A stretch of DNA of 49,134 bases, from contig JAFSDS010000046.1 in NCBI GenBank assembly GCA_017436125.1, positions 1 to 49,134 on the forward strand, in the 5' to 3' direction. Origin of the DNA: Oscillospiraceae bacterium (lineage in GTDB: Bacteria > Bacillota > Clostridia > Oscillospirales > Ruminococcaceae). Positions 14,893-24,963 of the stretch are shown in pieces. The notes under the pieces are model-generated. The model was not told where the DNA came from, made no database searches, and saw only the letters and a program-made list of their open reading frames with translations. Every line of letters starts with the position of its first letter. Within the stretch, counting starts at the first letter, position 1. Both the position numbers and the translations under genes were made by a program.

Positions 14893-16932
14893 ATGCCGGG
14901 AATTTTTAATTTTGAAAAGCCCGGGGCGATTTCAAAAAAGGTTTTTGAAATAACCTCCTTTGCGGGAATAGACCTTTCCTCAGCACCGACGGATATCAGC
15001 GAAAAAAGAAGCCCGGATGCGCTCAATATGATGCCGGACAGCAAGGGGAACCCCATTAAGCGAACCGGTTTTTCCGTGACCGGAAATTATGGCGGAAGGA
15101 TAAACGGATGCTTTTTTCTTGGAAAACACAGAGTTATCCATGCGGGAAAGAACCTTTTTGTTGACGGAAAGCTTTTTTGGAGCGGCATGGCGGATGAAAT
15201 TTCCTCTGCGCAGGTCATCGGGGAAAAGCTTTATATTTTTGATGGCCAGGAGGCCCTTTGTTTTGACGGGGCACAGGTTGTTCCCCTTTGTGATCTGGCG
15301 TATATACCGACGGTTCTTATTTCAAAAAACGCGGATTTTTATGAAAAGGAAACGGCTTTCAGCGGTGACGGGGAAAGCACGGAATTCATCCTTGATGCGA
15401 TGCCCTATGAGGTAAAATCCGTTTCTGTTAATGATACGGCGACGGAATGCATCTGTGTTGACGAAAAAATCATTTTTGGAACTGCGCCGGGAAAGGATGC
15501 AAAAATCGTTATCAGCGCGGTTTTTGAACAGGAACCGGGCGGAAATATTAAAGAGGAATTCAACCTTATATCGAGAAGATGGAAGGAAAGCTTTATCTGT
15601 GAAACCGGAACAGAAAGGGTTTTTACCCTTTCAAAAACCGATCTTTCCAAGGGAAGGGTAAAGGCGTTCATCCGTGACAAAAACGGGGACTGGCAGGAGA
15701 AAACAGAGGGTATTGATTTTTCCGTTGACAGAGAAAAAGGAAAAATCGTTTTTGAAAAACCTATAGATAAAACGCCTGTTGCCGGTGAGGATAACCTTAT
15801 TATCGAGGCGGAAAAATATTTTGACGGATATGAAAACAGGATAAACAGATGCAGAAAAAGCATTGCTTTTGATACCGGCGGCACTGCGAACAGGATTTTT
15901 GTCTGCGGAAATCCGGATGAGCCGAACAGGGATCACTGGTGCATGACCGGAGATCCGACCTACTGGCCGGATACTTATTATTCCGAACTTGGAACGGCGA
16001 ACACCAAAATTATCGGATACAGCATTGTTGACGGATATCTTGGGGCGCATATTGCGCCTGCTTTTGACGGAAGAAGCGTTGTTTTAAGGGAAGCGGCCCT
16101 TGATGAAAACGGGAATGCGGTTTTTCCGATAGCAAAGCATCTTCAGGGAGAGGAAGCATCGGCGCCGAATTCTTTTGTATATATGGAAAACGAACCGCTT
16201 TTTCTTACGAAAAGGGGAGTTTACGCCATAACGGCGGCGGATATTTCCGGAGAAAAATACACCCAGAACAGAAGCTATTTTATCAATAAAGTTCTTTGCG
16301 ATGAGGATATTGAAAATGCTTTCTGTGCAAAATGGAAGCAGTTTTATGTTATCTCCGCAGGAAGAAAACTCTATCTTCTTGATACGGGCCAAAAGAGCTT
16401 TGAAAGAGCGGAACCCCAAAGCGCTTTTCAGTATGAATGTTATCTTTGGGACGGATTTGACGCAAGGATACTTTGGGAAGAAAACGGTGCACTCTTTTTC
16501 GGGGATAACGGGGGAAAAGTATGCCGCTTTGAGGAGGATATTTATTCCGATAACGGAAAGGCGATAAACGCATACTGGACTATTCCGGATTTTTGCGGCG
16601 ACGCTTTTTGGCGCAACAAAACCATTCGCACCGTTGCCGTTCAGACGGCGGCATATCCTCTCAACAAGCTGAGGATAGAATGCAGAAGGAACGGAATCTG
16701 GGAAGTTCTTAAAGAATGGACGGACAGGCTTTCTTTTTTTGCATGGAATGCGGTAAGCTGGGCGGAATTTACCTGGAGCGGAAACAAAACCGCAAAGACC
16801 CTTGCCTTTAAAACCAAAATCAAAAAATTTGATAAAGTTGGGTTCCGGGTAGTTTGTGATGAAAATAATAAGGCCTTTGGGCTTTGCGGCTTTGCCGCAG
16901 AATTTACCGAGGGCGGAAGATATAAAAAATAA
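14893..16932 (+). CDS. Large beta-rich tail/head-completion protein, possible P22 gp10-like propeller
   Basis: 679 residues. The start (GIDLSSAPTDISEKRSPDALNMMPD) is the opening seen in phage proteins that begin with an extended arm followed by a beta-propeller. Repeated short units of the type LFVDGKLFWSG, LYIFDGQEALCFDG and LYLLDTGQ suggest propeller blades. A central insertion (about residues 160-310) looks like an Ig-type module. The gp10-like stopper of short-tailed phages plugs the portal vertex and carries the tail. Absence of tape-measure, sheath and tube genes in the element supports a short tail. Family assignment is inference from the domain pattern. GGGGGG precedes the ATG. Confidence 0.6.
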   Translation: MPGIFNFEKPGAISKKVFEITSFAGIDLSSAPTDISEKRSPDALNMMPDSKGNPIKRTGFSVTGNYGGRINGCFFLGKHRVIHAGKNLFVDGKLFWSGMADEISSAQVIGEKLYIFDGQEALCFDGAQVVPLCDLAYIPTVLISKNADFYEKETAFSGDGESTEFILDAMPYEVKSVSVNDTATECICVDEKIIFGTAPGKDAKIVISAVFEQEPGGNIKEEFNLISRRWKESFICETGTERVFTLSKTDLSKGRVKAFIRDKNGDWQEKTEGIDFSVDREKGKIVFEKPIDKTPVAGEDNLIIEAEKYFDGYENRINRCRKSIAFDTGGTANRIFVCGNPDEPNRDHWCMTGDPTYWPDTYYSELGTANTKIIGYSIVDGYLGAHIAPAFDGRSVVLREAALDENGNAVFPIAKHLQGEEASAPNSFVYMENEPLFLTKRGVYAITAADISGEKYTQNRSYFINKVLCDEDIENAFCAKWKQFYVISAGRKLYLLDTGQKSFERAEPQSAFQYECYLWDGFDARILWEENGALFFGDNGGKVCRFEEDIYSDNGKAINAYWTIPDFCGDAFWRNKTIRTVAVQTAAYPLNKLRIECRRNGIWEVLKEWTDRLSFFAWNAVSWAEFTWSGNKTAKTLAFKTKIKKFDKVGFRVVCDENNKAFGLCGFAAEFTEGGRYKK

Positions 16933-16949
16933 GAGGGGAAGGAGAATAT

Positions 16950-17729
16950 ATGGAACTTTTAAAAATTCTTGAAAAGGATCTTGAGGGTAAAGGCGTTTTG
17001 GGTCAGCCGGAAGTTCCGGGGCTTTCTGCTTTTGAAATGCAGAGAAAAGTTGAGGAAATAGTACGCGATGTTGCCATCGTTAAAATAAACGAGATCATCG
17101 CCTATCTTATGGAAGACGGGGCAACAAAAGAAGACCTTGAAAAACTTCTTATAAAAGCCGGAGCGGTGAGCTCCGTTTTCGGAAGGGCAGGCGATATTGT
17201 TCCGATGAAAGGAGATTATACCTGTGATATGGTTGGCGCCGCAAGGGAAAAACATTCCGCGGAGCATTTTACCGGAGGGGATGACCCTATTGCACCGGAA
17301 AAAATCGGCGCGGCGGAAAAGGAACATATTCACGGAAATATTGACAGCGGCGGCTGCATCGGAAGCACCAACGGAAAAATCATTATGACCGGCGTTGGCG
17401 GAAAACTTGTTGCAAAAGATAAAAGTGAAAGCGGATTTTGTGAAAAGGCAAAAGTTTTTTCCACCACCGGCGCTGTTTCTTTTACTGCCGAGGATAATGC
17501 GGAATATGACTATAGGGGTGTTACTTCGTTCAGGATGAACGGAGCGCCGGTTGAGTGTCACGGATTTGTGACATTCGGGAACATTACTTCCGTACCGGTA
17601 ATTACAGGATTCTATTATAGCGGTGATGATATTACCGAAGCGGTGAGCATGGAAACCTGGGAATTTTCCGTCTTTGAGCACGGCGGAAAGCCTTTTTCCA
17701 TATTTAAAAACTGGGGTGTTGTTTTATGA
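16950..17729 (+). CDS. Tail fibre-like protein
   Basis: 259 residues. Residues ~1-70 are helical. Residues ~74-100 have the motif SVFGRAGDIVPMKGDYTCDM, the widespread tail-fibre element (SVFGRtGaV...GDYta..VGA). A trimer-like repeat with GAAxxxH ends (GAAREKHSAEHF, GAAEKEHIHG) follows. The C-terminal ~90 residues look like a beta-sandwich and may bind a surface ligand. Such proteins form trimeric fibres for adsorption. It is translationally coupled to the next gene by ATGA overlap. It starts with the same codons (MELLK) and a similar ribosome site as the long fibre gene at 18229. Confidence 0.7.
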   Translation: MELLKILEKDLEGKGVLGQPEVPGLSAFEMQRKVEEIVRDVAIVKINEIIAYLMEDGATKEDLEKLLIKAGAVSSVFGRAGDIVPMKGDYTCDMVGAAREKHSAEHFTGGDDPIAPEKIGAAEKEHIHGNIDSGGCIGSTNGKIIMTGVGGKLVAKDKSESGFCEKAKVFSTTGAVSFTAEDNAEYDYRGVTSFRMNGAPVECHGFVTFGNITSVPVITGFYYSGDDITEAVSMETWEFSVFEHGGKPFSIFKNWGVVL

Positions 17730-18217
17730 GCATGAAAAACAGAAGAAGACTTTTGAAAACACTGTTTTCTGTTTTACCCCTTTTTGTTTTTGAGCACGGA
17801 AATGCCGGCCTTTCAAACGGAACAAAACATGATAAAGGTTCGAGCCATATTGACGGAACGGTTTTTGAAGAGGGCGTTATCAAGGTTGAAAAAGACTATC
17901 GCAGCATAGCCGAAGAATATGAGGCGGGATATATAGATATCGGCGGCATTGATTTTGGACCTTATAAAACTCTTTTTATAGAATGCAGGACCAATGTTCA
18001 GGATTATGACGAGAATAAACCGTTTTTTTACGTCGGATACGGAAAAAAGAACGGTGCTTATCATACTTCATATACGGAATATGAATATGCACCTTCTATG
18101 TTTGGAGTTGTTTCTTTTGATATTTCCGATGTTTTTGGAAAGGATTATTTCATTAAAGGCACTTCATATAACACCGGTTCCGCCCATCTTGAAATAAAAA
18201 ATATATGGCTTGAATAA
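17726..18217 (+). CDS. Small tail-associated protein of unknown function
   Basis: 163 residues. A basic N-terminal stretch ([20 protein letters not shown]) could be a membrane or signal-like segment but may simply be a docking helix. The rest (from ~40) is beta-rich, with [13 protein letters not shown] and [10 protein letters not shown], like a lectin-type jelly roll. It overlaps the preceding fibre gene by four bases and is 11 bp before the long fibre gene, which suggests an accessory fibre tip or chaperone. No family is recognised. Confidence 0.55.
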   Translation: MSMKNRRRLLKTLFSVLPLFVFEHGNAGLSNGTKHDKGSSHIDGTVFEEGVIKVEKDYRSIAEEYEAGYIDIGGIDFGPYKTLFIECRTNVQDYDENKPFFYVGYGKKNGAYHTSYTEYEYAPSMFGVVSFDISDVFGKDYFIKGTSYNTGSAHLEIKNIWLE

Positions 18218-18228
18218 GGAGGGAAAGA

Positions 18229-21200
18229 ATGGAACTTTTAAAATTTATTGTCAGAAATCAAAAGCTTTTGGGCGGCGAGGCCACCGTTATTTCCGGAAGT
18301 ATCGACTATATTGAGGCTTTTTTTGATTTCAGGACCTCGGATTGGAACGGTCTTGATAAATGGGCACATTTTAAAAAAGACGAAACGATTTATGACATAA
18401 ACCTTGATGAAGACAGGATCACAAGGGAAATGCATCTTAATCTTGAGCCTGGTATCTGGGAAGTTAAACTTCACGGCGACGAAAATATTGAGGGCGAGGT
18501 TTCCATGAGGATCACTACCTCTGCGGTTTATATAACCGTTGAGGACTTTGGCGAGCTGCATGAAGGCGGCGTTCTTCCGGAGGTTGCGGCAAGCGCCGCG
18601 GAGCAGATTGCCGCAAAAGCGGAAAATGCAAACGAAAATGCAAAAGAGGCTCTTGCCAAAGCGGAGGCGATTTTTACTGCGGCGGCAAACGGAGAATTTG
18701 ACGGAGAAAAAGGCGAGCCTTTTACATACGAAGATTTTACCGAAGAACAGCTTGAATCTCTTCGGGGACCGCAGGGTATTCAGGGCGAAAAAGGCGAAAC
18801 CGGCCCGCACGGACCCATGGGAGCAGCATTTACATACGAGGATTTTACCGAAGAACAGCTTATGGCCCTTATTGGACCGGAAGGCCGGAAAGGCGAAGAC
18901 GGCGTTGGAATCCGCGATTTTTATTACGAACAGTCACTTTTGGACGACGGTACAAATAAACTTCATATCTATCTTACCAATGGTGAAGAAAGAACTTTTT
19001 ATATCAAAAACGGCAGCAAAGGAAGCAAAGGAGAACAGGGTCCGCAGGGTATCCAGGGCCTTCAGGGTGAACAGGGACCAAAAGGAAGTGCGGGATATTC
19101 GCCTCTTATACAGGTTGAAACCGTTGACGGAGTACATCAAGTTACTGTTGTTGATATTAACGGAACAAAAAGTTTTGAAATCAAAGACGGAGAGAACGGC
19201 AAAGACGGAATGACCGAAGCCCTTAAATTTACCGGTCTTGCAGAAGGAACCTATGACGGAACGGAAGAGAAAACCGTAAACATCAAAAATCCGGTTTACC
19301 CGATAAATATCGGGCATGGTTCGGACGGATACTATGCGGATAAAACTTTTGACGAAATTTATGAGGCATACGGCAAAGGATATGAAATTTTTTGTAATCT
19401 GCTTATTACAAGCGATAACGACACTTACCACTATTATCAAAGGGTGCCTTTTGAAGCCATGTGGCAGTATTCCGCAACGGAGAAGCCGATGTATCTTATT
19501 TTCAGTTCTTTCAGTCCGGAGGACCTTTCCGGCGAAAGACCGAGGGGAATTCTCATCCGCATCGGTGCTGATGAAAAAGTTTATGTTTCCAAAGGTATTG
19601 ACGGCGTTAAAAATCCCTATGCGCTGACCTTTACCGGAGCTGTCAGCGGAACATATAACGGAAGCGAAGCTGTTACTATCGAAATTCCGAAAGGAGGTTC
19701 AGAAAACGGAGCCGCCGATTGGGCAGTCAATGATCCGGAAGCGGAGGGATATGTAAAAAACAGGACCCATTGGATGGAAACGACCGTTCATCAGAATTTT
19801 GAGTTTGACGGGGTTCTTGACGGAAAAGAATATATCCACCTGAATGAAGGAACCAACCCGGAGGAGGTTGGACAGGAATATATTATAAGACTTTCGGAAT
19901 TTTTCCCTGCATCCGTTGATGAAATCATCGGTACAAAAATCACATACAGGGAACCCTGGGCCGGACAGCATGAATTTGTTGTTGCGGAAGGAGATATAGC
20001 AGGCAGGGAACTTGGTGAAGAAAAATGCTGGGTAATAAGCGACCCGGACGGAAACGGAGCCGAGATGTATATAGCTTCTGCGGATGATAAATTCAAAAAA
20101 TCCGGCAGCGACAAATATATACCGAAAGGCATAAGTGTGTATTACCTTGACAGCGGAACTTATATGGAGAAGATCGAATTTTCTCAGCCTATCAAGGTTG
20201 AAGAGATATATCACAAGATCGACAGAAAGTATCTGCCGGATGATATAGGAACAGGAGGTTCGGATAACGGAGAAAGTTCCGGCGGGGTTACTTCCTGGGA
20301 TGACCTTCCTGCACCGCTTCCGAACAGCCATCTTCCCGAGGGATATCCTTATGTTGAAGGAGAGAGCAAGGAAACTGTTATCTTTGAAGAAGCAACTGTA
20401 ACTTGCGGTGAAGCGGCTATAAGTGAAGTTCTTCCGCTTGTTTTAGGCGGTATTTATAAAGTCAAGTGGAACGGAACGGAATATACTTGCGTTGCGTATG
20501 AGTTTGATGCAACGGCAATGGGCGTGGGAGTTCTTACTGTTATCGGAAACGGTGTTAACTTTGGACTTCCCGACACAGGAGAACCGTTTGTTATTGCTCC
20601 GCTTGAAGTTGGCGGAGTAACTTTAGTTGCTCCGATTGACGATTCTGAAACCGCTGTTGTTAAAATTACAGAAAACAGCGAAGTTATCCATAAGCTCGAT
20701 AATAAATTTATTGATTCGGAATGGATGGCAACATCAAGCATTGTAAGAAGTACCTTTATCCCGGAAACCACATTGAACTATACCGACGGAGCCGCAGGAA
20801 CCAGTTTGGCAGTCGATAATGTTCCAAGCCAGATTTTGAAAAACGGCGCGGAAGTTTATGTCACCTTTGATGGAACGGAATATAAAGTAAATACTTTAAC
20901 TCTTTTTCTGGGAAGCGATGGCATCAGCTTTATAGGAAACTGGGAATTGTTTGGCACGATTCCGGAGGCAGTTCCTCCCAATGTTCCGTTTTGCATCATG
21001 ATAGACCTGACAAATGGGGTGGCGGAATCGCCGATCAGTATTTACCGTTCTGAGGAATATTACTCTTCTGCGGCCTTGACGATAAAAGTTGAATTTAAAG
21101 AAACAGCATACAACAAGATACCGGAATATTTTCTGCCGGATAAGGCTCTTAAAAAATATTATCAGTTTCCCGTTGACCTTGCGGATTGTTATATTGAAAA

Positions 21201-21519
21201 TTCTACAGCGTTTACTTCGGAAACCAAGGCGGCCATGAAAGAAGCAGCCGATGCGCTTGCAGAAGGACTTCTCGTCATAGGAAACTATGGCGGGATCCCG
21301 TGTATTTTTAAAAGTGTTGGATATTATCCGGGTGACGGAATGTACAGCATGACGTTTGCGCCTCTTTCGGAAGAAATAGACTTCAGCAACGCCACCACTC
21401 CCCGAAGATATACGGGCAAAAAAGAGCTTATCCTGGCTTCTTCAACAGAGGGCAGCACGAAACAGTTTAAAATCACCGTTGACGACAGCGGAACTTTGAC
21501 AGCGACAGAGATTACTTAA
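18229..21519 (+). CDS. Long mosaic tail fibre / receptor-binding protein with collagen-like repeats
   Basis: 1096 residues. The N-terminal ~100 residues are a beta domain seen at the start of Firmicute fibre proteins, followed by an Ala/Glu coiled coil ([18 protein letters not shown]). Two units of the phrase [11 protein letters not shown] each lead into Gly-X-Y collagen-like tracts ([16 protein letters not shown] and [15 protein letters not shown]). Then come two ~25-residue repeats ([14 protein letters not shown] / [14 protein letters not shown]) and three larger modules that each end in a linker of the form [20 protein letters not shown] or [11 protein letters not shown]. This modular build is typical of receptor-binding fibres that evolve by shuffling. 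GGAGGG precedes the ATG, and a terminator follows. Confidence 0.8.
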   Translation: MELLKFIVRNQKLLGGEATVISGSIDYIEAFFDFRTSDWNGLDKWAHFKKDETIYDINLDEDRITREMHLNLEPGIWEVKLHGDENIEGEVSMRITTSAVYITVEDFGELHEGGVLPEVAASAAEQIAAKAENANENAKEALAKAEAIFTAAANGEFDGEKGEPFTYEDFTEEQLESLRGPQGIQGEKGETGPHGPMGAAFTYEDFTEEQLMALIGPEGRKGEDGVGIRDFYYEQSLLDDGTNKLHIYLTNGEERTFYIKNGSKGSKGEQGPQGIQGLQGEQGPKGSAGYSPLIQVETVDGVHQVTVVDINGTKSFEIKDGENGKDGMTEALKFTGLAEGTYDGTEEKTVNIKNPVYPINIGHGSDGYYADKTFDEIYEAYGKGYEIFCNLLITSDNDTYHYYQRVPFEAMWQYSATEKPMYLIFSSFSPEDLSGERPRGILIRIGADEKVYVSKGIDGVKNPYALTFTGAVSGTYNGSEAVTIEIPKGGSENGAADWAVNDPEAEGYVKNRTHWMETTVHQNFEFDGVLDGKEYIHLNEGTNPEEVGQEYIIRLSEFFPASVDEIIGTKITYREPWAGQHEFVVAEGDIAGRELGEEKCWVISDPDGNGAEMYIASADDKFKKSGSDKYIPKGISVYYLDSGTYMEKIEFSQPIKVEEIYHKIDRKYLPDDIGTGGSDNGESSGGVTSWDDLPAPLPNSHLPEGYPYVEGESKETVIFEEATVTCGEAAISEVLPLVLGGIYKVKWNGTEYTCVAYEFDATAMGVGVLTVIGNGVNFGLPDTGEPFVIAPLEVGGVTLVAPIDDSETAVVKITENSEVIHKLDNKFIDSEWMATSSIVRSTFIPETTLNYTDGAAGTSLAVDNVPSQILKNGAEVYVTFDGTEYKVNTLTLFLGSDGISFIGNWELFGTIPEAVPPNVPFCIMIDLTNGVAESPISIYRSEEYYSSAALTIKVEFKETAYNKIPEYFLPDKALKKYYQFPVDLADCYIENSTAFTSETKAAMKEAADALAEGLLVIGNYGGIPCIFKSVGYYPGDGMYSMTFAPLSEEIDFSNATTPRRYTGKKELILASSTEGSTKQFKITVDDSGTLTATEIT
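18721..18861 (+). repeat. Internal direct repeat in the fibre gene
   Basis: A 33-bp unit at 18721-18753 recurs at 18829-18861 with one mismatch, both encoding [11 protein letters not shown] in frame. Each copy leads into a Gly-X-Y stretch. Confidence 0.85.
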
Positions 21520-21539
21520 TAACAAAAGCCCCATCGAAG

Positions 21540-21568
21540 GCGGCGGGGAAATTCTCCGCCGCTTTTTT
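21540..21568 (+). terminator. Terminator inside the late gene cluster
   Basis: GCGGCGG / CCGCCGC (extended inward by GGA/TCT) is followed by T6. It lies between the long fibre gene and the portal module. No promoter fits in the 20 bases before the next gene, so the portal, toxin and lysis genes need read-through, antitermination or an unseen upstream start. Confidence 0.8.
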
Positions 21569-21588
21569 GATATAAAGGAGGAACGAAT

Positions 21589-21789
21589 ATGAAAGATATC
21601 ATTGAAAAGATTTTTTCTTTTTTTAAAAAAGAAGAGACCACAGCTAAAAGCGAGGAAAAAGAAGAGGCTGTTATTTTACGCAACGGTTTTGGAGTTACAA
21701 AGGATAAAGACGCAAACATTGCGGAACAATGGGTCAACATTATGAACTATAACGGCCAAAGCCAAAGGGAGGAAGATTATGAACAATAA
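21589..21789 (+). CDS. Small acidic phage protein upstream of the portal
   Basis: 66 residues. An amphipathic N-terminal helix (MKDIIEKIFSFFKKEE) is followed by an acidic stretch and VILRNGFGVTKDKDANIAEQW. There is no known motif. AAAGGAGG lies 6 nt before the ATG, and the 3' end overlaps the portal start by 11 bases, so it is coupled to portal translation. A minor head or assembly factor is possible. Confidence 0.6.
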   Translation: MKDIIEKIFSFFKKEETTAKSEEKEEAVILRNGFGVTKDKDANIAEQWVNIMNYNGQSQREEDYEQ

Positions 21790-23314
21790 AAAAATAACCC
21801 CGGAGGGCATCTGGGAGGAATATATTGAAGGCGAAAACTATCACCGAATGATAAACCTTCATGAAACGGTAAAGAAAAATGAAAAATTTTATAACGGAGA
21901 GCAATGGGAAGGGGTAAATGCTCCGGATCTTGAAAAACCCGTAATCAACGTTCTTAAAAGGGCGGTGGATTACCTTGGAAGCCAGATAATCAGCAGCGAT
22001 ATAGGCATCGGCCTTGAAAGTTACGGAGGGGAAGAGGAAGAAAGAGAATGCAAAATTCTTGAAAAACAGGTTAACAGGGTCATTGAAAAAACAAAGGCAA
22101 AGTCCAAAAACCGCGACATCATCAAGGACGCGGCCATCAGCGGAGACGGAATTTTTTATGCATGGTTCGATCCGGAAAAGGGAAAAAACGGCGAAGTTGA
22201 TCTTGAAATTGTCGATAACGAAAAGGTCATCTTTAAAAATCCTTTTGAAAAAGACGTTCAGAAACAAAAAAGCATAATCATTGTAAAAAGGATGATGCTT
22301 GATGAAGCAAGGGAGCTTGCGGAAAAATACGGACTTTCCGCCGAAGAAAGAGAACAAATCGTTCCGGATGATTCTGCTGACTATGCGGGCGAAAACAAAG
22401 ATATCGGAAAAAGCCTTGTTACCGTTCTTTTAAGATTTTGGAAAGAGGACGGAGTCATCTGGTTCTGCGAAAGCTGCAGGGATGTTTTTATCAGAAAACC
22501 GGTAAAGACAAAGGCAAAACTTTATCATATCGCATGGATGCAGTGGGACAGGGTCAAAGACGGATATCACGGCGCTGCGGCCATTACTCCTTACATACAG
22601 AACCAGATCTATGTAAACAAAATGTGGGCGCTGGCGATGGTGCACAGCAGCAAAATGGCCTGGCCCCAGCGTTTTTATGACGCAACAAAAATCCGCGGCG
22701 GACTTTCCAACAAGGTGGGACAGGCCATCGGCGTTGCGGGCGACCCGAAAAGCGCCGTTTATTTTGATGCGCCGGCGGGCAACATGAGCGCCCAGGTGCT
22801 TGAACTTGTTGAGCGCACCGTAAGATATACCAGAGAGAGCCTTGGGGTAACTGACGTTGCACTTGGCGATATCAAGCCGGAAAACACCTCCGCAATCGTT
22901 GCGGCGGCGGAACAGGCTTCTGCGCCTCTTGTTTTCCAGCGGCTTGCAAACCACCAGCTTTGGGAGGACCTTGTTAACATCATCATTGATATCATCCGGG
23001 AGATGTACGGAAAAAGAGAGATCATTGATGAGAGGAAAACCGAAAACGGAAAGATCATCCGCAAAAAGATGGAATACGATTTTTCAAAAATCGATTATGA
23101 CGGATTTGGCATAAGGGTGGACATCGGAACGGCAAGCTATTGGAGCCAGCTTATGCAGGTGCAGACCATGGATTCCTTCTTCAAAAACGGAATCATCGAC
23201 GACGCGGTCCTTTATCTTGAGCACCTTCCCGAAGGACTTGTTTCCGGAAAAGACGAAATTATTGAGGAAATCAAAAAGAAAAAGAGCGGCGTGAGCACCG
23301 AACAGAAACTTTGA
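21779..23314 (+). CDS. Portal protein
   Basis: 511 residues, in the range of P22-like portals. N-terminal RMINLHETVKKNEKFYNGEQW and VINVLKRAVDYLGSQI are typical portal-wing features. GVTDVALGDIKPENTSA followed by IVAAAEQASAPLVFQRLANHQLWEDL is the conserved stem/crown region of the P22 gp1-like family. The portal forms the dodecameric ring through which TerL packs DNA. Its position, ~9.5 kb after terL and beyond the fibre genes, is unusual. GGAGG lies 7 nt before the ATG. The stop codon overlaps a copy of TTTGAGCACGG. Confidence 0.85.
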   Translation: MNNKKITPEGIWEEYIEGENYHRMINLHETVKKNEKFYNGEQWEGVNAPDLEKPVINVLKRAVDYLGSQIISSDIGIGLESYGGEEEERECKILEKQVNRVIEKTKAKSKNRDIIKDAAISGDGIFYAWFDPEKGKNGEVDLEIVDNEKVIFKNPFEKDVQKQKSIIIVKRMMLDEARELAEKYGLSAEEREQIVPDDSADYAGENKDIGKSLVTVLLRFWKEDGVIWFCESCRDVFIRKPVKTKAKLYHIAWMQWDRVKDGYHGAAAITPYIQNQIYVNKMWALAMVHSSKMAWPQRFYDATKIRGGLSNKVGQAIGVAGDPKSAVYFDAPAGNMSAQVLELVERTVRYTRESLGVTDVALGDIKPENTSAIVAAAEQASAPLVFQRLANHQLWEDLVNIIIDIIREMYGKREIIDERKTENGKIIRKKMEYDFSKIDYDGFGIRVDIGTASYWSQLMQVQTMDSFFKNGIIDDAVLYLEHLPEGLVSGKDEIIEEIKKKKSGVSTEQKL

Positions 23315-23336
23315 GCACGGAAGGAGGTGAACGAGC

Positions 23337-23711
23337 ATGACTGTAAAGGAATGTTATGAAGCGGCGGTAAGTTTTCTTCCGGAAAAGCCGGAAGAAAATG
23401 TTGAGGTGCAGAAATTTATGGTAAGCTGGTGCAATATTCTTCTTGCGGAGCTTATGGAATATGAAAACGTTTACCGCGCGGTAAACGGCATTGAAGAACT
23501 TTTATCTCCGCTTACGGTATCCGGAAAAGAGGACGTTATTCCGTATAACGAAAGACTTGTTAAAAAGGCTTTTCCCTATGGAATGGCAAGATGGGTATTC
23601 AGAGAAAATGAGGATATTGCGGCGAGCCATGAATACTATAATCTTTATGTTTTTGCGGCAAGGGAGGCAACTCCCCTGCTTGAAAGCGAGGTGATGGATA
23701 TTTATGGTTAA
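23337..23711 (+). CDS. Probable head-tail connector/adaptor
   Basis: 124 residues, all helical in appearance (MTVKECYEAAVSFLPEKPEENVEVQKFMV...). Its size and place right after the portal match the small adaptor proteins (gp4-like or gp6-like) that form the ring under the portal. There is no catalytic motif. AAGGAGGTG lies 7 nt upstream. The 3' end overlaps the next gene by 8 bases. Confidence 0.55.
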   Translation: MTVKECYEAAVSFLPEKPEENVEVQKFMVSWCNILLAELMEYENVYRAVNGIEELLSPLTVSGKEDVIPYNERLVKKAFPYGMARWVFRENEDIAASHEYYNLYVFAAREATPLLESEVMDIYG

Positions 23712-24963
23712 CCCGATAGCAAAGAAAAGGTTTGAGGACCAGAGAAATACATACATCGCCGAGGACAGAAAACTCAGGGAACTTGGAGAAAAAAGAAAGA
23801 CCGAAGAAAAGGAAAGGGAAGAATTTGTAAAAGGACTTGCTGAAGAAATGCCCATGAAGATGGTAACGGAGCCGATGAGCTCCGTTACCGCACCGGGCGA
23901 AGGAAAGCTTTTTGAGGAGATAAAGGATTTTGCCGGAATCGGCGACAAAAAAGACGAAAAATGGGAACAGGAATTTATCTCGGGGTTTAAGGAAAACGAA
24001 GGCATAGAGGTAAAGGAAGAAAAGAAACCCAAAACCACAAATCAGAAAAACATAGTGATAAATCAGCGAAACGATACAATAATGGCTGCTTATGAGTCCG
24101 GAGAGAAATGGCTTATGAGCGAGGGAGAGGATGATTTTATCAAAGCGTTGATAAATAACTTTCGTTCGGCCATGGGAAAAGCCGTTGAAGATCTTGCGTA
24201 TGCGATAAACGATATTGCGCCATGGTATAAACCTGCGGGAAATGTTTTGGAAAAAAACACCGCCGGAAAGATAAACGATATGGCGGAAAAGCAATTTGGA
24301 AACGCAAAGGAAAAAACCGGAGATTTTGGAGATAGTATGATCGACCTTGCGGATATGGCTTCTGAAGAATTGGGGTACATGGTTTTTGGACCAAAGGCGG
24401 GAAGTTTTATTTCGGATCTTGGTCAGGGCTTTGCAAAATACCAAAATTTAAGGGAACAGGGCTATGGAAAAGACGAAGCGCTTTTTGAATCCTCAAAAGA
24501 CCTTGCACGCGCAATTGCAACGGAAAATGTCGGCAATAAGTTTTGGAGAAACGGCAAGGTTGATGAAAGGCTTTTTGGAAAAAACGGTATCGTTGACAAG
24601 GCAGTTGATATTGAATACAATAGAGCTAATGAAATAGGTAGTCTAAAAAATGAGTTTTATAAAGAACTGACGCCAAAACAGTGGAGTAAATATTATAAAA
24701 AAATAGCAGAAACAGGAAGGCTGAATAGTCCTGTTGGGGATACTTTTGTATATCAAACCGGCGGTAAAATAATCATTTCCGAAAGAGTTTATATGGGAAA
24801 CGGAGTACATGATTACCAGGTTCAGAAAATATACAAAATAAAAGGACCAAATTCAAGCGAAATTGCTAAAGATGCAGCAAAAATTATGGAAAGGACCGGT
24901 AACTATTATGACGGAGAAAGAATTCTCGAGTTGCGTGGATTTATTACTAGAGAAAATGGTTGA
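23704..24963 (+). CDS. Phage-encoded polymorphic toxin-like protein with swappable C-terminal domain
   Basis: 419 residues. The N-terminal ~245 residues are highly charged and helical, with the host-like codon use of the other structural genes, so this part is probably carried in the virion. Residues 246-308 (YQNLREQGYGKDEALFESSK to DIEYNRA) are a pre-toxin block whose DNA recurs twice downstream. Residues 309-419 differ sharply, with AT-rich codons and an unrecognised basic domain ending in ERILELRGFITRENG. A constant body plus a foreign C-terminal domain, with small immunity-like genes next door, is the pattern of polymorphic toxins. Phage MuF-toxin fusions are known, but I see no MuF motif. 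An alternative is an ejection protein with a variable tail. The gene overlaps the connector gene. Confidence 0.7.
   Translation: MVNPIAKKRFEDQRNTYIAEDRKLRELGEKRKTEEKEREEFVKGLAEEMPMKMVTEPMSSVTAPGEGKLFEEIKDFAGIGDKKDEKWEQEFISGFKENEGIEVKEEKKPKTTNQKNIVINQRNDTIMAAYESGEKWLMSEGEDDFIKALINNFRSAMGKAVEDLAYAINDIAPWYKPAGNVLEKNTAGKINDMAEKQFGNAKEKTGDFGDSMIDLADMASEELGYMVFGPKAGSFISDLGQGFAKYQNLREQGYGKDEALFESSKDLARAIATENVGNKFWRNGKVDERLFGKNGIVDKAVDIEYNRANEIGSLKNEFYKELTPKQWSKYYKKIAETGRLNSPVGDTFVYQTGGKIIISERVYMGNGVHDYQVQKIYKIKGPNSSEIAKDAAKIMERTGNYYDGERILELRGFITRENG
24438..24629 (+). repeat. Pre-toxin repeat, copy 1 (expressed)
   Basis: Encodes residues 246-308 of the full-length protein. It is nearly identical to copies 2 (25651) and 3 (27191). 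Copies 1 and 3 share variants (AACGGCAAGG; AGAGCTAA at the end), while copies 2 and 3 share AAAAATGGCATCG, so the copies look like recombination mosaics. Confidence 0.95.

Noticed and set aside
18700-19300. CRISPR-like or tandem satellite repeats in the fibre gene
   Set aside because: The repeats are in frame, encode Gly-X-Y and FTYEDF units, and have no regular spacer structure. No cas genes are present.
18229-21519. Diversity-generating retroelement target
   Set aside because: No reverse transcriptase, template repeat or C-terminal lectin variable region is visible in the window.
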